Source: Oscheius onirici (taxonomy: Eukaryota > Nematoda > Chromadorea > Rhabditida > Rhabditidae). From it: a stretch of 64,000 bases of DNA. The stretch is taken from contig OW051471.1 in assembly GCA_932521025.1 (NCBI GenBank), positions 12,152,001 to 12,216,000 on the forward strand, in the 5' to 3' direction. Below, one piece after another: positions 42,040 through 52,900 of the stretch. The translations under genes and the position numbers were made by a program. The notes below the pieces were generated by a model. It ran no database searches. It saw nothing but the letters and a program-made list of their open reading frames with translations, and had not been told where the DNA came from. The number at the start of each line of letters is the position of its first letter. The first letter of the stretch is position 1.

Positions 42040-42215
42040 CCTTAAAGGACATCAACTGGGATAGAGGAACTCGATGGACCACCGAATGGATTCCGAGAGA
42101 AGGAAGAGCTGGTGGTCAACGATGCCGATGGCTTGATGAGATCAGGGAGCTGGCCGGTAACAATTGGTGGAGAAACACAAGAATGAATGGTTTACCCTAC
42201 GAGACGCTCTAGTCG
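42040..42215 (+). mobile_element. RTE-type retrotransposon, 3' tail fragment
   Basis: The frame reads DRGTRWTTEWIPREGRAGG then RWLDEIRELAGNNWW and stops, the C-terminal tail of an RTE reverse transcriptase. The flanking 41722-42039 shows nothing else. Confidence 0.7.
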
Positions 42216-42366
42216 AGAATCAGACTTTATTTGAGCGAGTAAAGATGGAAAGTCCAGCGATTTTATGTCGGGGGATAGATTGAGAAGTCTGGTCAGTAAT
42301 ACAGACACCAATGTTGACACTCGAATACTATCGTACTTTAGAAAATTAGTTTGTTCTTCATTTTCG

Positions 42367-42556
42367 CGTTCGTAAGCATCTTTATTGAGCTTAGCGTGTA
42401 AAACAAGCATCTGGACATGAAAATTGGTCAAAATATCCAGAAAATAGCCGATTGTTCTCTATATGCCGCTCTCCGACATCTTCTGGTTATTTCTGGATGT
42501 TTTCGACCAATTTCCTTATCCAGAGGGTTGTTTTACACGCTGAATTCAATAAACCG
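42367..42556. mobile_element. Palindromic MITE
   Basis: Ends TTTATTGAGCTTAGCGTGTA and TACACGCTGAATTCAATAAA are inverted. Inner arms share TGGTCAAAATATCCAGAAA. Confidence 0.65.
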
Positions 42557-43288
42557 GGTTAGAAAAGTGAAAAATAAAGATAAAATGGTGAAAAACGAGA
42601 TTTTGAGCTGGTTGGGGAATCGGCGCCAAAAACTTTGAGCGATTTTGAAAAAATTTGAACGAAGAACGCCTACTGCAGTACAACCCAGTTACCTTTATGT
42701 ATGCATCTATAAAAAACAGTCCGATATAATAAGTCCACTGCTTTTTCGGTTTTACGACCGATTAAGTATCAAAGCCAACGATTTTTCAAGAGTTTCAACG
42801 CGTTCAGTTGATCTGTTGCTGGTTGTCTGAGCTTTTAGAAAGACTGTAAGCTTCGATTATGAAAACATCAAGTAACAAGTGATATTTATTAATTCTGACA
42901 AGAAAACCAGCATGGCGTACGTCGTACCAAGTCTGTCTACTAGTCGAGACTCTTAAAGAATGTGAAAAACAAAACTCTTAGTGATTGTTTGCTGGGCTCA
43001 AACCATTACTCCTGACAACTGAAAGCGGTAAACCAGAGCCCTCCACTGAGGTTGTATGCTCCCGCGCTTCCAATAAAATATTGAAATGGAAATGCAACAG
43101 GCGTCTCGTTTTTTACACCGTATCTGAAAAATGTTTTTTTTTGGGAGCAACAACGAAACTAAGAGGGACGTAGTAATGGAAAGGCACGAACTTGAGCTGT
43201 ATGCTGAAATCTTGCATCCGGAAACGCTGTTTCCCAGTGCTTGGAAGTCAATTTCTATCTGAAAACATTGTTGTCCTTTTTGAAATTT
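42557..43288. other. Intergenic, nothing recognised
   Basis: Short open frames are present but none has supportive splice sites, domains or paralogs. Confidence 0.35.
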
Positions 43289-43900
43289 TTAATAACTTAA
43301 CTTCCTTCTACCAATAAGAGGATTCATCATATACATGGTCAGCCCAGGAAAGCTTTGTATTTCGATAGTCCACGAGGAAGAGAAGTAGAAATGTAAGTCG
43401 CAGAAGAGATTGGCGCACGGAGATGGAAGGACATTCATATGTTTCAAGCCGCAGCTAACCCGTAAACCAATTGGCAATGACCTCCGATGGATATCTGAAA
43501 GATTGGGTGGCTGTCCATCGAATTCTTACTAGGCCCGTCTGAAAGTTTTGAGAAAAGATTTCGCAGCAGATATGAAAGCGCTCACAAATTTTTTAGACCT
43601 CACCATGTTGTGGTCGAGAATTATTTTACTCGGGATTCCGTACAGGCAAAATGACCCTGGAGTCGAGTTCAAAGGAGATCTGTAATTATGCAATAGTTGA
43701 GTTCAAAATAAAAATTACAGATGGCCGAAATAATTACAGTAGAAGTGCAAACTGCACTGCGAGATGTTGCAGTCGGCAGATACGTAGCTGAGGGGGTTTT
43801 CGGGAGTCGTCATTGACCTGTAGTAAGTCTTTGTGAATATACGGTCGTCCGTATTTTCTGCAGCAGCAGCTAACCAAATTAGAATGAAGATAAGGATCAT
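43289..43900 (-). CDS. Secreted Cys-containing protein, splicing of middle part unresolved
   Basis: The first exon (from 43900) encodes a signal peptide MILIFILIWLAAAA and then ENTDDRIFTKTYYRS, CNISQCSLHFYCNYFGHL. The second, after TTACAG, continues in frame SPLNSTPGSFCLYGIP and SKIILDHNMV. The last exon (43500-43289) reads GLRVSCGLKHMN, CANLFCDLHFYFSSSW and ends RRKLSY. I could not find a middle junction that keeps the final frame, so either a small exon is missed or the gene is damaged. The family is not recognised. It would be extracellular. Confidence 0.45.
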
Positions 43901-44585
43901 TACGCCTGTAAAAATTCAAATATGTTTTTGAGTGAAAGAAAAATTAGTTCTTGCTGCCAGCAAAGAGAAAGAGTTTGGAAACTTCGTCCTCAGAAGAGAG
44001 TACGAAAACAAGTCAAATTAGGATTCTCCTAGGTGATTGTCAAGCTTGTTCAGTGTTGTGGGCCGAAACGTTCCTGGATACTGATCGAATTAAGAGATTG
44101 CCAAGCTCGCTTCATGCAGAGATTCCAAACGCATGGGTAGTTTCGGATATTCACTCATTCTTTACTCTGTTTACCAAGAGTGGTCTCGAACATTTCGGAT
44201 GTTCATTGAATTTCGTCGACTTAGATAATATATTCTACGCAACAGCGCCTCTTCCCCGTCTCTTCGTTCTTTTGATATGCTTTTCTTACGTCGCAGCGTG
44301 ACAGCCACAACAAAACCGCGTGAATGTCCGCCGCCTCTCTCAATGTTTTTGTTGTTGACGATCGCTCGTTGCACTTTTATTTTCGGCGTTTTCGAGAGAC
44401 GGGCTACGTTTCTTTTCAGCATAGGCTGTTTAATACTTCTTCTCGCGAACGCAATTTTCTTTTGGACTTTTCCTGTGATTTCTTCAGTCTTTTTTTTTAG
44501 AGAGGGCGGCCATACAAAATCGATCCAAATTATTGTTCTCAGCTTCAATACTTTTCCGAGTTCTCTATAGAAACATTTTGCAGAA
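43901..44585. other. Intergenic, overlapping frames not supported
   Basis: Opposing open frames of 116 and 142 residues overlap around 43951-44599. Neither has a signal peptide, domain or paralog, and both are compositionally odd. I treat the region as non-coding. Confidence 0.4.
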
Positions 44586-44801
44586 ATGAGAGCCTTCACA
44601 TTTGTTCTCTTCCTCTTCGCTACTGCTTTCCTCTTCCATTCTGCTGACGCTATTCAGTGCTGGAAGGGTCCTCATGGAAAGGGAGAAATGGTTCAGTGCC
44701 CGGCAGATACGCAGTGCTATACCCTTGTGAAGAAGGACGAGAGAGGCTGCGGCTGTAAGAAAGGAGCCGTGTGTTGTGGTAAATTTGTTTGTAATACATA
44801 A
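44586..44801 (+). CDS. Small secreted Cys-rich protein (ET/Ly6-like), 71 aa
   Basis: A single exon encodes a signal peptide MRAFTFVLFLFATAFLFHSA and a mature domain starting IQCWKGPHGKGE. Eight cysteines follow the pattern C..VQC..TQCYTL..GCGC..VCC..VCNT. The terminal CC...CN is typical of Ly6/three-finger and nematode ET-module proteins. It is probably extracellular, and the role is unknown. A likely poly(A) region (AATAAAAAAAGG) follows about 20 bp after the stop. Confidence 0.7.
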   Translation: MRAFTFVLFLFATAFLFHSADAIQCWKGPHGKGEMVQCPADTQCYTLVKKDERGCGCKKGAVCCGKFVCNT

Positions 44802-44869
44802 TTTGATTGTGAAATGCGGAGTATAATAAAAAAAGGTGTAAGCAAATAATTCTCAGGTTAGTGTTCTTC

Positions 44870-46780
44870 AAAGCTAAAAAGAAGACGTAAGGGAAATGTC
44901 GAGTCGCAGTCTTGAATTCCGCACTTTGACGTGGTGCAGTATCAGCGAATAAAAACTAAATGAATAATTTTTCTCCTTTCTGGCGCTTTAACAGTTGTTC
45001 TTCCATGCTTTTCTTCTCTGAACTAGTCATGAAGTCTTTCAGGACCTAAATGAATAGTGAGACAGTGTTGTCACAATTCTTACATGAAAATAAATAAGCA
45101 GAGACCCAAAATTGAAGGTACTGTTTGTATCTTCACAGAAAACAGTGCAAACTGTCTGAATAGTTTTGATGTTTGAAAACTTACTTCGCTGTAAGCGGGA
45201 AAAGCATTACTGATAACCGCATCATATTTCAAGTGGTTAGCCAGAGCGTACAGCCGCTTCCCTTGCAAAAACTTGGCCTGGAAACAAGGCTGAGAGTTAT
45301 GATTTGTCAAAAAAAGAGAGCTCGACCGTAACCCATTTAATTTGCCGCTACCAGGAAACTTGACTACGTTTTCGTGTTATGTATAAGGATCTCGCGGCAA
45401 ATTAAATGGTTTACGGTCGAGCTCTTTTTTTTAACAAACCATATAAAATGTTCGTACCTCTAGGTTTTCTTCAAAGAGTGATCTAAAGAAAGTAGATGCA
45501 TCTATTTTCGTAAGCTTTTTGAATAAACAAGCAATTTCTTTTTCACTAAGGTTTTCATCTGGTGTCAAGTACGGAAGATGAGTGCCAGACATGTCTTCCT
45601 CAGCTGAATAAAAATGGACGTTTATCATGAACACTAACGTTCTCTTTTGCTTTCAAAAAATCTCCACAGTGTCAACGCTGACATGTGCAGGTCAAGTCCT
45701 TGACTACTATAACCGTACAAATTTTGAGTGGAAAGCTTCAAAAACTCCTTTAGCAACATGTTTTCATTTTCCACAATAACAGTTTGTTCGGCCAAATTCT
45801 GTAAACTTAAACAAGAAGGAGTTTGCAGCTCACCGGAAAACAATTCTACACAGCCAGTGGTAGCGCTGGTATTAGCCTAAACAGATTGAGGACTATGCGC
45901 CTATGTTCGCTGGATTGACGTGTTTCTTCTAGGTATTTAATTTGTATGGATCGTCGCAAATCATCGTACGAGAAATAGTGATGTGGTTTCGAAGATCAAG
46001 AAATAATCCCTTGGCCCATACAGGTCCAAGTACAGATAATGCGAATTTCCAGAATTAAAAAAATCTTAATAGCAGTGCGAAAGTAATTAAGCATTATTTC
46101 CAGTCGTGATTTAAGTTGAAGCCGACGTTCGTTTTCCTTCTAAACATTAACGATTACCAAGTAGTTCAAAACTGACATACAACCAAAAGTTTCACAGCGT
46201 CGTTTTTTCCTGTGCAGACAATTTTTCATAAAGACCTTCCAGGGGCGATAGATTGTTCTCAACACCTCTGTGAATAGAGAAACCAAGACTTATTCCAGGA
46301 TATTTGTCGTAAATTTGGCTCAACGCAACTGTCCACCTCTGAAAAATCGTGACCCCTCTTTTTGCATCAACGTACCATAAAAAAAAGGGAAAATATTGTT
46401 TTTCCGACTCCTTGTTTTTAAGAATTTCTTTTTGCAGACCTCTAATTACGTCTTGACTGATATGGTTCAATAAACCAAACAATCGATAAAAATTCGGATA
46501 CCGTTGCTGGCATGTCCATGAATTCTGATCACTTTCTATTAGAGACAGAAACAATTTTACCATATCTTCCACAAATTCGACTACAGTTTTGTAATAGGCT
46601 CAAAGTTGGAATGGGGGGATACTAACCCATAATTCCTAGGCAAATGAGAAATGCATTGTTCAGTGGATCGAGACTTCTCATGAAGAACTGAGAAACACAT
46701 ATCAAATAATCTGTTGCAGAACGATTGTAGAGTTTGTTCTAGACATGGTGAGCTATTGACCAAAACAGATTTCAAACAAA
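44870..46780 (-). pseudogene. Degenerate relative (copy B) of the N-terminal region of the kinase gene at 49931
   Basis: Exons parallel the intact gene: LSQIYDKYPGISLGFS, QTVIVENENMLLKEFLKLS then YSSQGLDLHMSALTL, HLPYLTPDENLSEKEIACLF, AKFLQGKRLYALANHL, and VLKDFMTSSEKKSMEEQ continuing to RHFPYVFFLA. An in-frame TAG interrupts the last block after EKLFI (about 44958). No kinase domain follows; the remnant stops close to the 3' end of the ET-like gene. A MITE (about 45312-45434) lies inside. The upstream block PNFYRLFGLLNHISQDVIRG has no counterpart that I found in the intact gene. Confidence 0.6.
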
Positions 46781-46799
46781 ATTTTTACATGGTCATTAA

Positions 46800-48470
46800 A
46801 AAGCTATAAGGAGTTTAAGAGATGGCTTGAACTGCTGATACCCCTATGTAACCAGGCAGTTTTACGGTTAGAATCTCAAATAAAGAGATGCGGAGACGAA
46901 AAAGAAAGTTATCAATTGTTGATGAAGGTATAACCCTTCACAACTATTTAACAGTATTTCTTTCAGAAAATTACTTTTGCTCTAAATGAAATTTTCGAAC
47001 AGAACTCAGGTTTCAGCCTGAAAGTTTATCCAGGAGAAAACTTTGCAAATCTGTTAACGCGAAAATTTTGCTGGTCCTGAAATGCAGCAAAAATGGAACT
47101 TACACGAAAAAGATACAGTAAGATTAAACAAAATTACGGTTGGTTGATCGGCTTCAACATTTAGAGTTCAGAAAGAAAACTCTCGCTTAAAACTCATTAC
47201 GAGAAAAAAGAAAACTAATAACGAAAATTGAAGAATCTTCGGATTTTCCAAGAATTTCGTTGAAATCTTCCGAAATTTTTCGATTTATTCCCTTCTCGTC
47301 GTCAGCTCTCTGTTTTCTCGTAATTTTTTTTGATGTCATACTTAGATCTTACCATACAAAGAAAAACATCAGAAATAAATGCGAAATGAATTTTTTAGCC
47401 CGCCGCAAAGGTGGTCGAAGCTGGCTTGTTTCCGGGCCAGGTTTGCCATACCTGGTCGGAGAGGAGGAAGGTCGCCTTTGACAGCTTCTATTGAACAATA
47501 GTTGTCTGCAATAAAGACGAGGTTCTACAATTTAACGCCATTTTTACTTCAGAATGTATGTCCACAAAATGTTCCTATTGAAGATGACAATCTGCTTCTA
47601 CGAGAGCTTTTGCTCTTACTGGTACACGCACCAAATACTCATCGGTTTGAATTTCTTAGAACCCCGCCTTTCTTTTTTACTTTGTGTTGAAGATACATAT
47701 TGAATCAAGACAAAACTTACTCTATGTTAGTAAAAAGCCACATTTTCGAAGGGGGGAAATGAGTCACTTTTCATTTTTGGACGTTACGGATTTTCCATGA
47801 AAGTAAAATTCGAAATAGCGAAAATGACCAATGCCATATAATGAACGGTCTAAACGTGGTGTTTGTTGCAAGCTTCATGATGGTCCCCATCTTAAGTTCC
47901 ACAACTCGCTTCCATATTCAGGACAGCCAGTTGATTTACACATTTGTTCAGCGATACTGGAGAGATATGTTACAAAAGGAAAACGTGAGTCGGTAAACCA
48001 TTAGGGGGGGAGGTATATTTCTTTGCGCCTGAAAAAAGACTTGAGTGAAAGAGAAATTGCTTTTTTGTTTTCTGTAGACATGATGCGTGGCTATCTCCAG
48101 ATCTACAGAAGTTAGCACAGCGCATCAGCAACCAATCGCGAACGCAAAACTGCAGAACGGATATTTGTTTCTATTTCTATGATCCAAATCACGTAACCGA
48201 TTCCACTTTCAAATGCTGCACCAGAACTTTTCCCTACGTATTCTTTCTATCTTTTGTAAGAGTATTTTTGGTGAGTTCGCAGCTTCGATTGAAAGTTTCT
48301 AAAAACAGTTCCATACACAACATGATCAAAGGGAAGAGCAGTTGAAATGCATCAACAGACTGGTCGATACCCTCGATTTTTATCCGAAGCTGAAGCCGTT
48401 GTTGAATCATCAGAAAGTAGCTCACGATATGTACTTTCATGAGGTAACGGAGATCACTAAATTGTATGTA
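46800..48470 (+). pseudogene. Degenerate relative (copy C), inverted, of the kinase-gene N-terminal region
   Basis: Fragments in order are FKRWLELLIPLCNQAVLRLE, LNEIFEQNSGFSLKVYPGEN, VCPQNVPIEDDNLLLRELL, YSGQPVDLHICSAIL, FPYVFFLSFVRVFL and RCINRLVDTL-like CINRLVDTLDFYPKL. They match the intact gene on the other strand (for example INRLVDTLEFYPNLKELLN). A frameshift follows RKFCW near 47078, and a partial MITE separates two blocks. It starts next to the start of copy B, so the two remnants diverge head to head. No kinase domain is present. Confidence 0.6.
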
Positions 48471-48559
48471 TGTCTCTCAAGTTTCTTTACAAAAAACTAA
48501 TAACATCGAAAAAGAGTGGACCTCTTGAAATATTGAAGAATATAGAATTCAGATTAATT

Positions 48560-48822
48560 CCCCTGTCAACCGATCTCTTTTAATCCCTTCCCTACTCAGA
48601 TCAACCGGACCCTTCCAATCTTCTACCGGTTACCCTGACTCTATTTGCTACTCAAAACAATTTAGCAAAAATATTTGGCGAGGAGAGGAATCGAACCCGG
48701 GTCGTCTGGGTGGAGATGGCGACTCTAAACAATACACCAAAATTTGAGGTCCCGGACAAACAAACAAACATCCAAACAGAGTCCACCACAGACACCATTG
48801 CGCTTTAGTCGTAGAGAGATCC
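48560..48822 (-). mobile_element. tRNA-derived SINE, copy 2
   Basis: Nearly identical to 4370-4656, including AACAATTTAGCAAAAATATT, a B box (GGTTCGATTCC on the minus strand, about 48687-48698) and an ACAAACAAACA stretch. Two well-preserved copies 44 kb apart suggest recent mobility. Confidence 0.65.
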
Positions 48823-49930
48823 CGATAAAAAGCCATGTTTATTCCAGCAAAAATGCAATTTCCCTTGTCTTCTTTATTTTTCCACCCATTTCAGTAAAAT
48901 TTTCCCTCTTTTCTGTAAGCAATGCTGAAAACAAGGTTCAGACTCGCTAAAACAAGCATACTGACCTCTAAAAACGAAATTTCGTGTTCTGAAGACCAAG
49001 TTGCAAAAAATCGGCCTGTAAGATTGCAGGCCGATTTTTACAACTTTTTATTCTGCCCTTTTTTCTTCAATTTTTTCGTTTCTTTTTTGTTAGAAAATTA
49101 TTGTAAACAATTTAACCACATTTTAGGCATAAAAACCCAAGAAAAAAACCAGGTTAGTCCCTTTTTACTTCTCCACAATACTATTTTTGCCTGATTTCTT
49201 CCCTTTTTCTTGTTTGTTCTCTATTTTCTCCTAGATTTCTTCCTAAATTGCTTAGGCTTAGGTTACCCCAGAAAGCATACTGAATCTCAAAATACAAAAT
49301 TTGAGTGGACAGTAGAAAATGGACATGTGGGGGGGGGGGGTAAAATCAGGACCTGAAGGTGGGGGGTGAAAATGGGGTGGTGTGGGGGCGATAATAGGAT
49401 AAGTCCGGGTAGCGTATTTTGGCCCCCCACCGGTCAGTTGAACACCCCACCAAATGGGGGGCCAAACTGACCGAAGTGGAGGGCTTGCCCGAACTTTTTC
49501 CAATTGGTGGGGGGGGGGGGACAAGACTGGGGTGGGGGGCGATACTGGGATTTCTCCAAAAAGCAGTTTGGCCTATAGTTTTTTTTTTCTATTTTTAGCT
49601 AAAAATATTTCCATAGTCTACTACATATTTTTTGAACAAAAGCTAAAAGAAAACAGCGAAAAAAACAGAAAAATAGGCAGAAGAGAGAGAGAGAAAAATC
49701 GAAAAAGGAATTCCTAAAATTTGAAAATTTCTAAACGCGAAAAAAAACTAGTAAACAGTGTGCAGGGTGGGGGGGGGGGGGCTTCATTGATTTTGGTGGA
49801 GGGCATATCTACGTTCTACCCAGTTTGTAGGAAAGGGAAAGATTTTACGAGAATATTCTGCAGATTTTAAGGTTCGCCTGTAAAAGTGCCTTTGAAGACT
49901 CCTGGCTTATTGTTATTGCAATACAACCCT
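48823..49930. other. Intergenic with G-rich tracts
   Basis: Long G runs occur at about 49328-49340, 49507-49520 and 49769-49780, with a palindromic C/G block between (CCCCACCGGTCAGTT / AACTGACCGAAGTGG). A hairpin AAAAATCGGCCTG / CAGGCCGATTTTT lies at about 49008-49040. No exon is supported. Confidence 0.5.
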
Positions 49931-52900
49931 TTATGAATGAAGGTTGCGCTGCTCTTCAAAAAAGTTGTAAACTTCTTCCATTGTTGGGCGTGCTTTCGAG
50001 TCATGTTCCATCATTCTATGAAAAGTCGATTGTTATTCTCAAAACATTAGTTCTACCTTTTAATAAAAAATATGATTTCGGAAGATACACCAACTTTTGC
50101 TGTCAGTTTTTCATCGAGAGGCTCCTTTGGATTACAGCGAAAAATCATGCTCCAAATGGATCGTCCCAGCCCAAAAACGTCAACCTTTGGAGTGCAGGTA
50201 TCTCCTTCACAATTGGCTCTTTCAGGAGCGTTGTAGCCATATGTTCCGATGTCGGAAGTGTTGTCACAGTGTAATACTTCTGAAACGCGCGTTCCCAGTT
50301 TAATTAATCCCAAATCGCTAATTTTCAAGAGTTGGTGGTCTTCGTTTAGTAACATGCTGAAAAGTTTTAGGGTACTCTATAAAACACCCACTTGTGGGGC
50401 TTGACATCTCGATGAATTCGTTGACTGGCATGAATAAATTCTAGTCCGCAAGCCGCTTGTTGACTCCATCGAATGATCGAATCTTCAGAATATTCGTCAT
50501 CGCTTTTAATCACTGCCAATAATAAAACTGCGAGTGTTATGTCGTTTACCTGAGCTCAAAGATCCTCCTTTGCAGTGCTCCATTAATAATCCGACTATTT
50601 CGTGTTTGTCCACGATGTATCCATACAAAGAAACGATATTTGGATGGCATTGTATCTGAAGAATTATGTTCCAAAAGGTCAAAGGTCTGATCCACCGATA
50701 AAAGTGAACGAATTTCTTCTCTCATTTGCATAAAAACATCCTGTTTAGACCCATTAAATCGAAAGAACTTGGCGACTACGTCAACTGATAGTCTTGGTGC
50801 CTGTACAAGCGTAACATCGGCTTGACCGCCGTCCTCAGAAAGCACTCGAAGTTTAATCAGAGCCGACTCTTCGTAGCTTTTGAATCTAACTGGCTTAATT
50901 TAAAAATGTGAATATAAAAATGAGGACATACGCTTGCACTTGCCAGAACATTTCCCCAGTCGTTGCTGCAAATATTCTTCAGTTGGTCCAATGGAGCACT
51001 TTTTGCAGAAGTCGTTAGCTTTTTGTAGAGAAACTGGAAGCGCATAGTTGCTAATTTTCTTGTCACTGACCTCATGAAAGTGCATGCCGTGAGCTACGTC
51101 TTGAGTATTCAACAGTTCTTTGAGGTTTGGGTAAAATTCAAGCGTGTCAACGAGTCGATTAATACATCTTTGTTGTTCTTCTTTCTGCTCATTTTGGGTA
51201 TGGAACTGTCCTTATCAAATATCATTCAAATACTGGACCTACCATAAAAACTTTCACAAAGGCCAAAAAAAAGACGTAGGGAAAGGATTTTGAATAGCTT
51301 TTAAAGGCTAAAGTAGTTCTCTGACTTGGACTGAAGAAATATGACAGAAATGTCCTTTCTGCCTTCTGACGCTCATGTAGTCTCTCTTTTATTCTTTCTG
51401 CTTGTGAAGTTTCCATGAACTTTTTTAAAATCTGAATAACATCAAAGATGTTCATCTATTTTAACTTACGTCATAGTAAGTTAGCAGTGCTCCGAAATCA
51501 AGAGTACTGTTTGTGTCTTTGAGAAATAGGTTGTAAGTTTCCTGAAATCAAAATTTCATGGTTCCGAAGGACCGCACCTCTATGTACTTTGAAAAATCAT
51601 TCCTGACAGCATCAAATTCTCTAACATGATTGGTAAGTGCAAACAGTAGCTCTCCTTGCAAAAATTTCACCTAAAATGAAATGTTTTGGTAAAAGATAAG
51701 CACCTATGGTCTGTTCAAAAAGACGAGGGATTACCGTAAGATTTTAGTTCTTCCCTTCGAGATCCACTTAGCACACAAACATTGGATACTCAGCCAACAA
51801 ATTCCCAAGTTCGCTGCGTATCTTTCGAATTAGTTGGCTGAGTATCCAATTTTTGCATGCTGAGTGGGTCTCGAAGGGAAGAGCTAAAATTTTACGGTTA
51901 TCCCTCTTCTTTTTGAACAGACCATACCTTTGAATAATCTTCGAACACAAGTCGGTAAAACGTGGCAGCGTCAATGTTCGTAGAACTATCAGAAAATAAA
52001 CTAGCGACTTTTTCATCGCTCAGTTTTTTGTCCAGATTCAAATATGGGAGATGAGCCGTTCTACATGAATCTATCCCTGAAGATAGTATGATATCTATAG
52101 TAAGGGCGTGTCGCTTTGCGCGCGAGTGTCGGGAGTTCGACCATTTCACTTTGCCCAAACCGAGGATACAGACAGACACACGGAGACGGTAGAACTTTAA
52201 TAGAATGGATAAGCTACCTGATCAGTTTTTGATATATTCAACTTACATTCCTTGTTCGCAATAAACTTGCTCAGTGCTACAGCACACATGTGTACATCAA
52301 ATGGTTGCCCAGAGTATGGAGCCATGTTGCGAGAAAGAATTGACAAAAACTCTCGTAAAAGACTATTGTCCGCTTCTACCAAAACTGTTTGTGGGCACAC
52401 AGTCCAAAAACTGGTATTATAGAAGGATAAATAACAAAGCTCACTGAAAAGTGGTTTTGCAGGACGAAAGGCATGATAGGTACTAGCATCAGTACATGGT
52501 GAAGAATACGTTCTCGCATTTTGTTTCCACATTCATTTTCCTCCTAAAAACAATATTAGTGCATATTCCAACTTACCAAAAATGTTTCGGTCGTTACAAA
52601 TATCAACAGGCTATCATCGGGTCCATGTGAATCGAAGAACAGATATTCACGAATGTTCAAAATTGGTAGATGGGGAGGTTGATTAAGCAAATCTTTCAAC
52701 ATTGCCACCACTCTCGATTGAACCAAAAGTCGCCGACCGTTCTCTAGCTAAATTTTAGGCCTCTCACTTTTATGAGTGTTTCAACTAACCGTAAGATTGT
52801 TTAAAGTAGTTACTTCTGTCATACTCAACTTCCATTTTTGATAGCTTTCAATTTTGGGACCACCAAAGTGTTCGTAAAGCATGTTAATGAAATTCTTTCC

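Noticed and set aside
43951-44599. Overlapping frames of 116 and 142 residues on opposite strands
   Set aside because: No domain, signal peptide, paralog or splice support.
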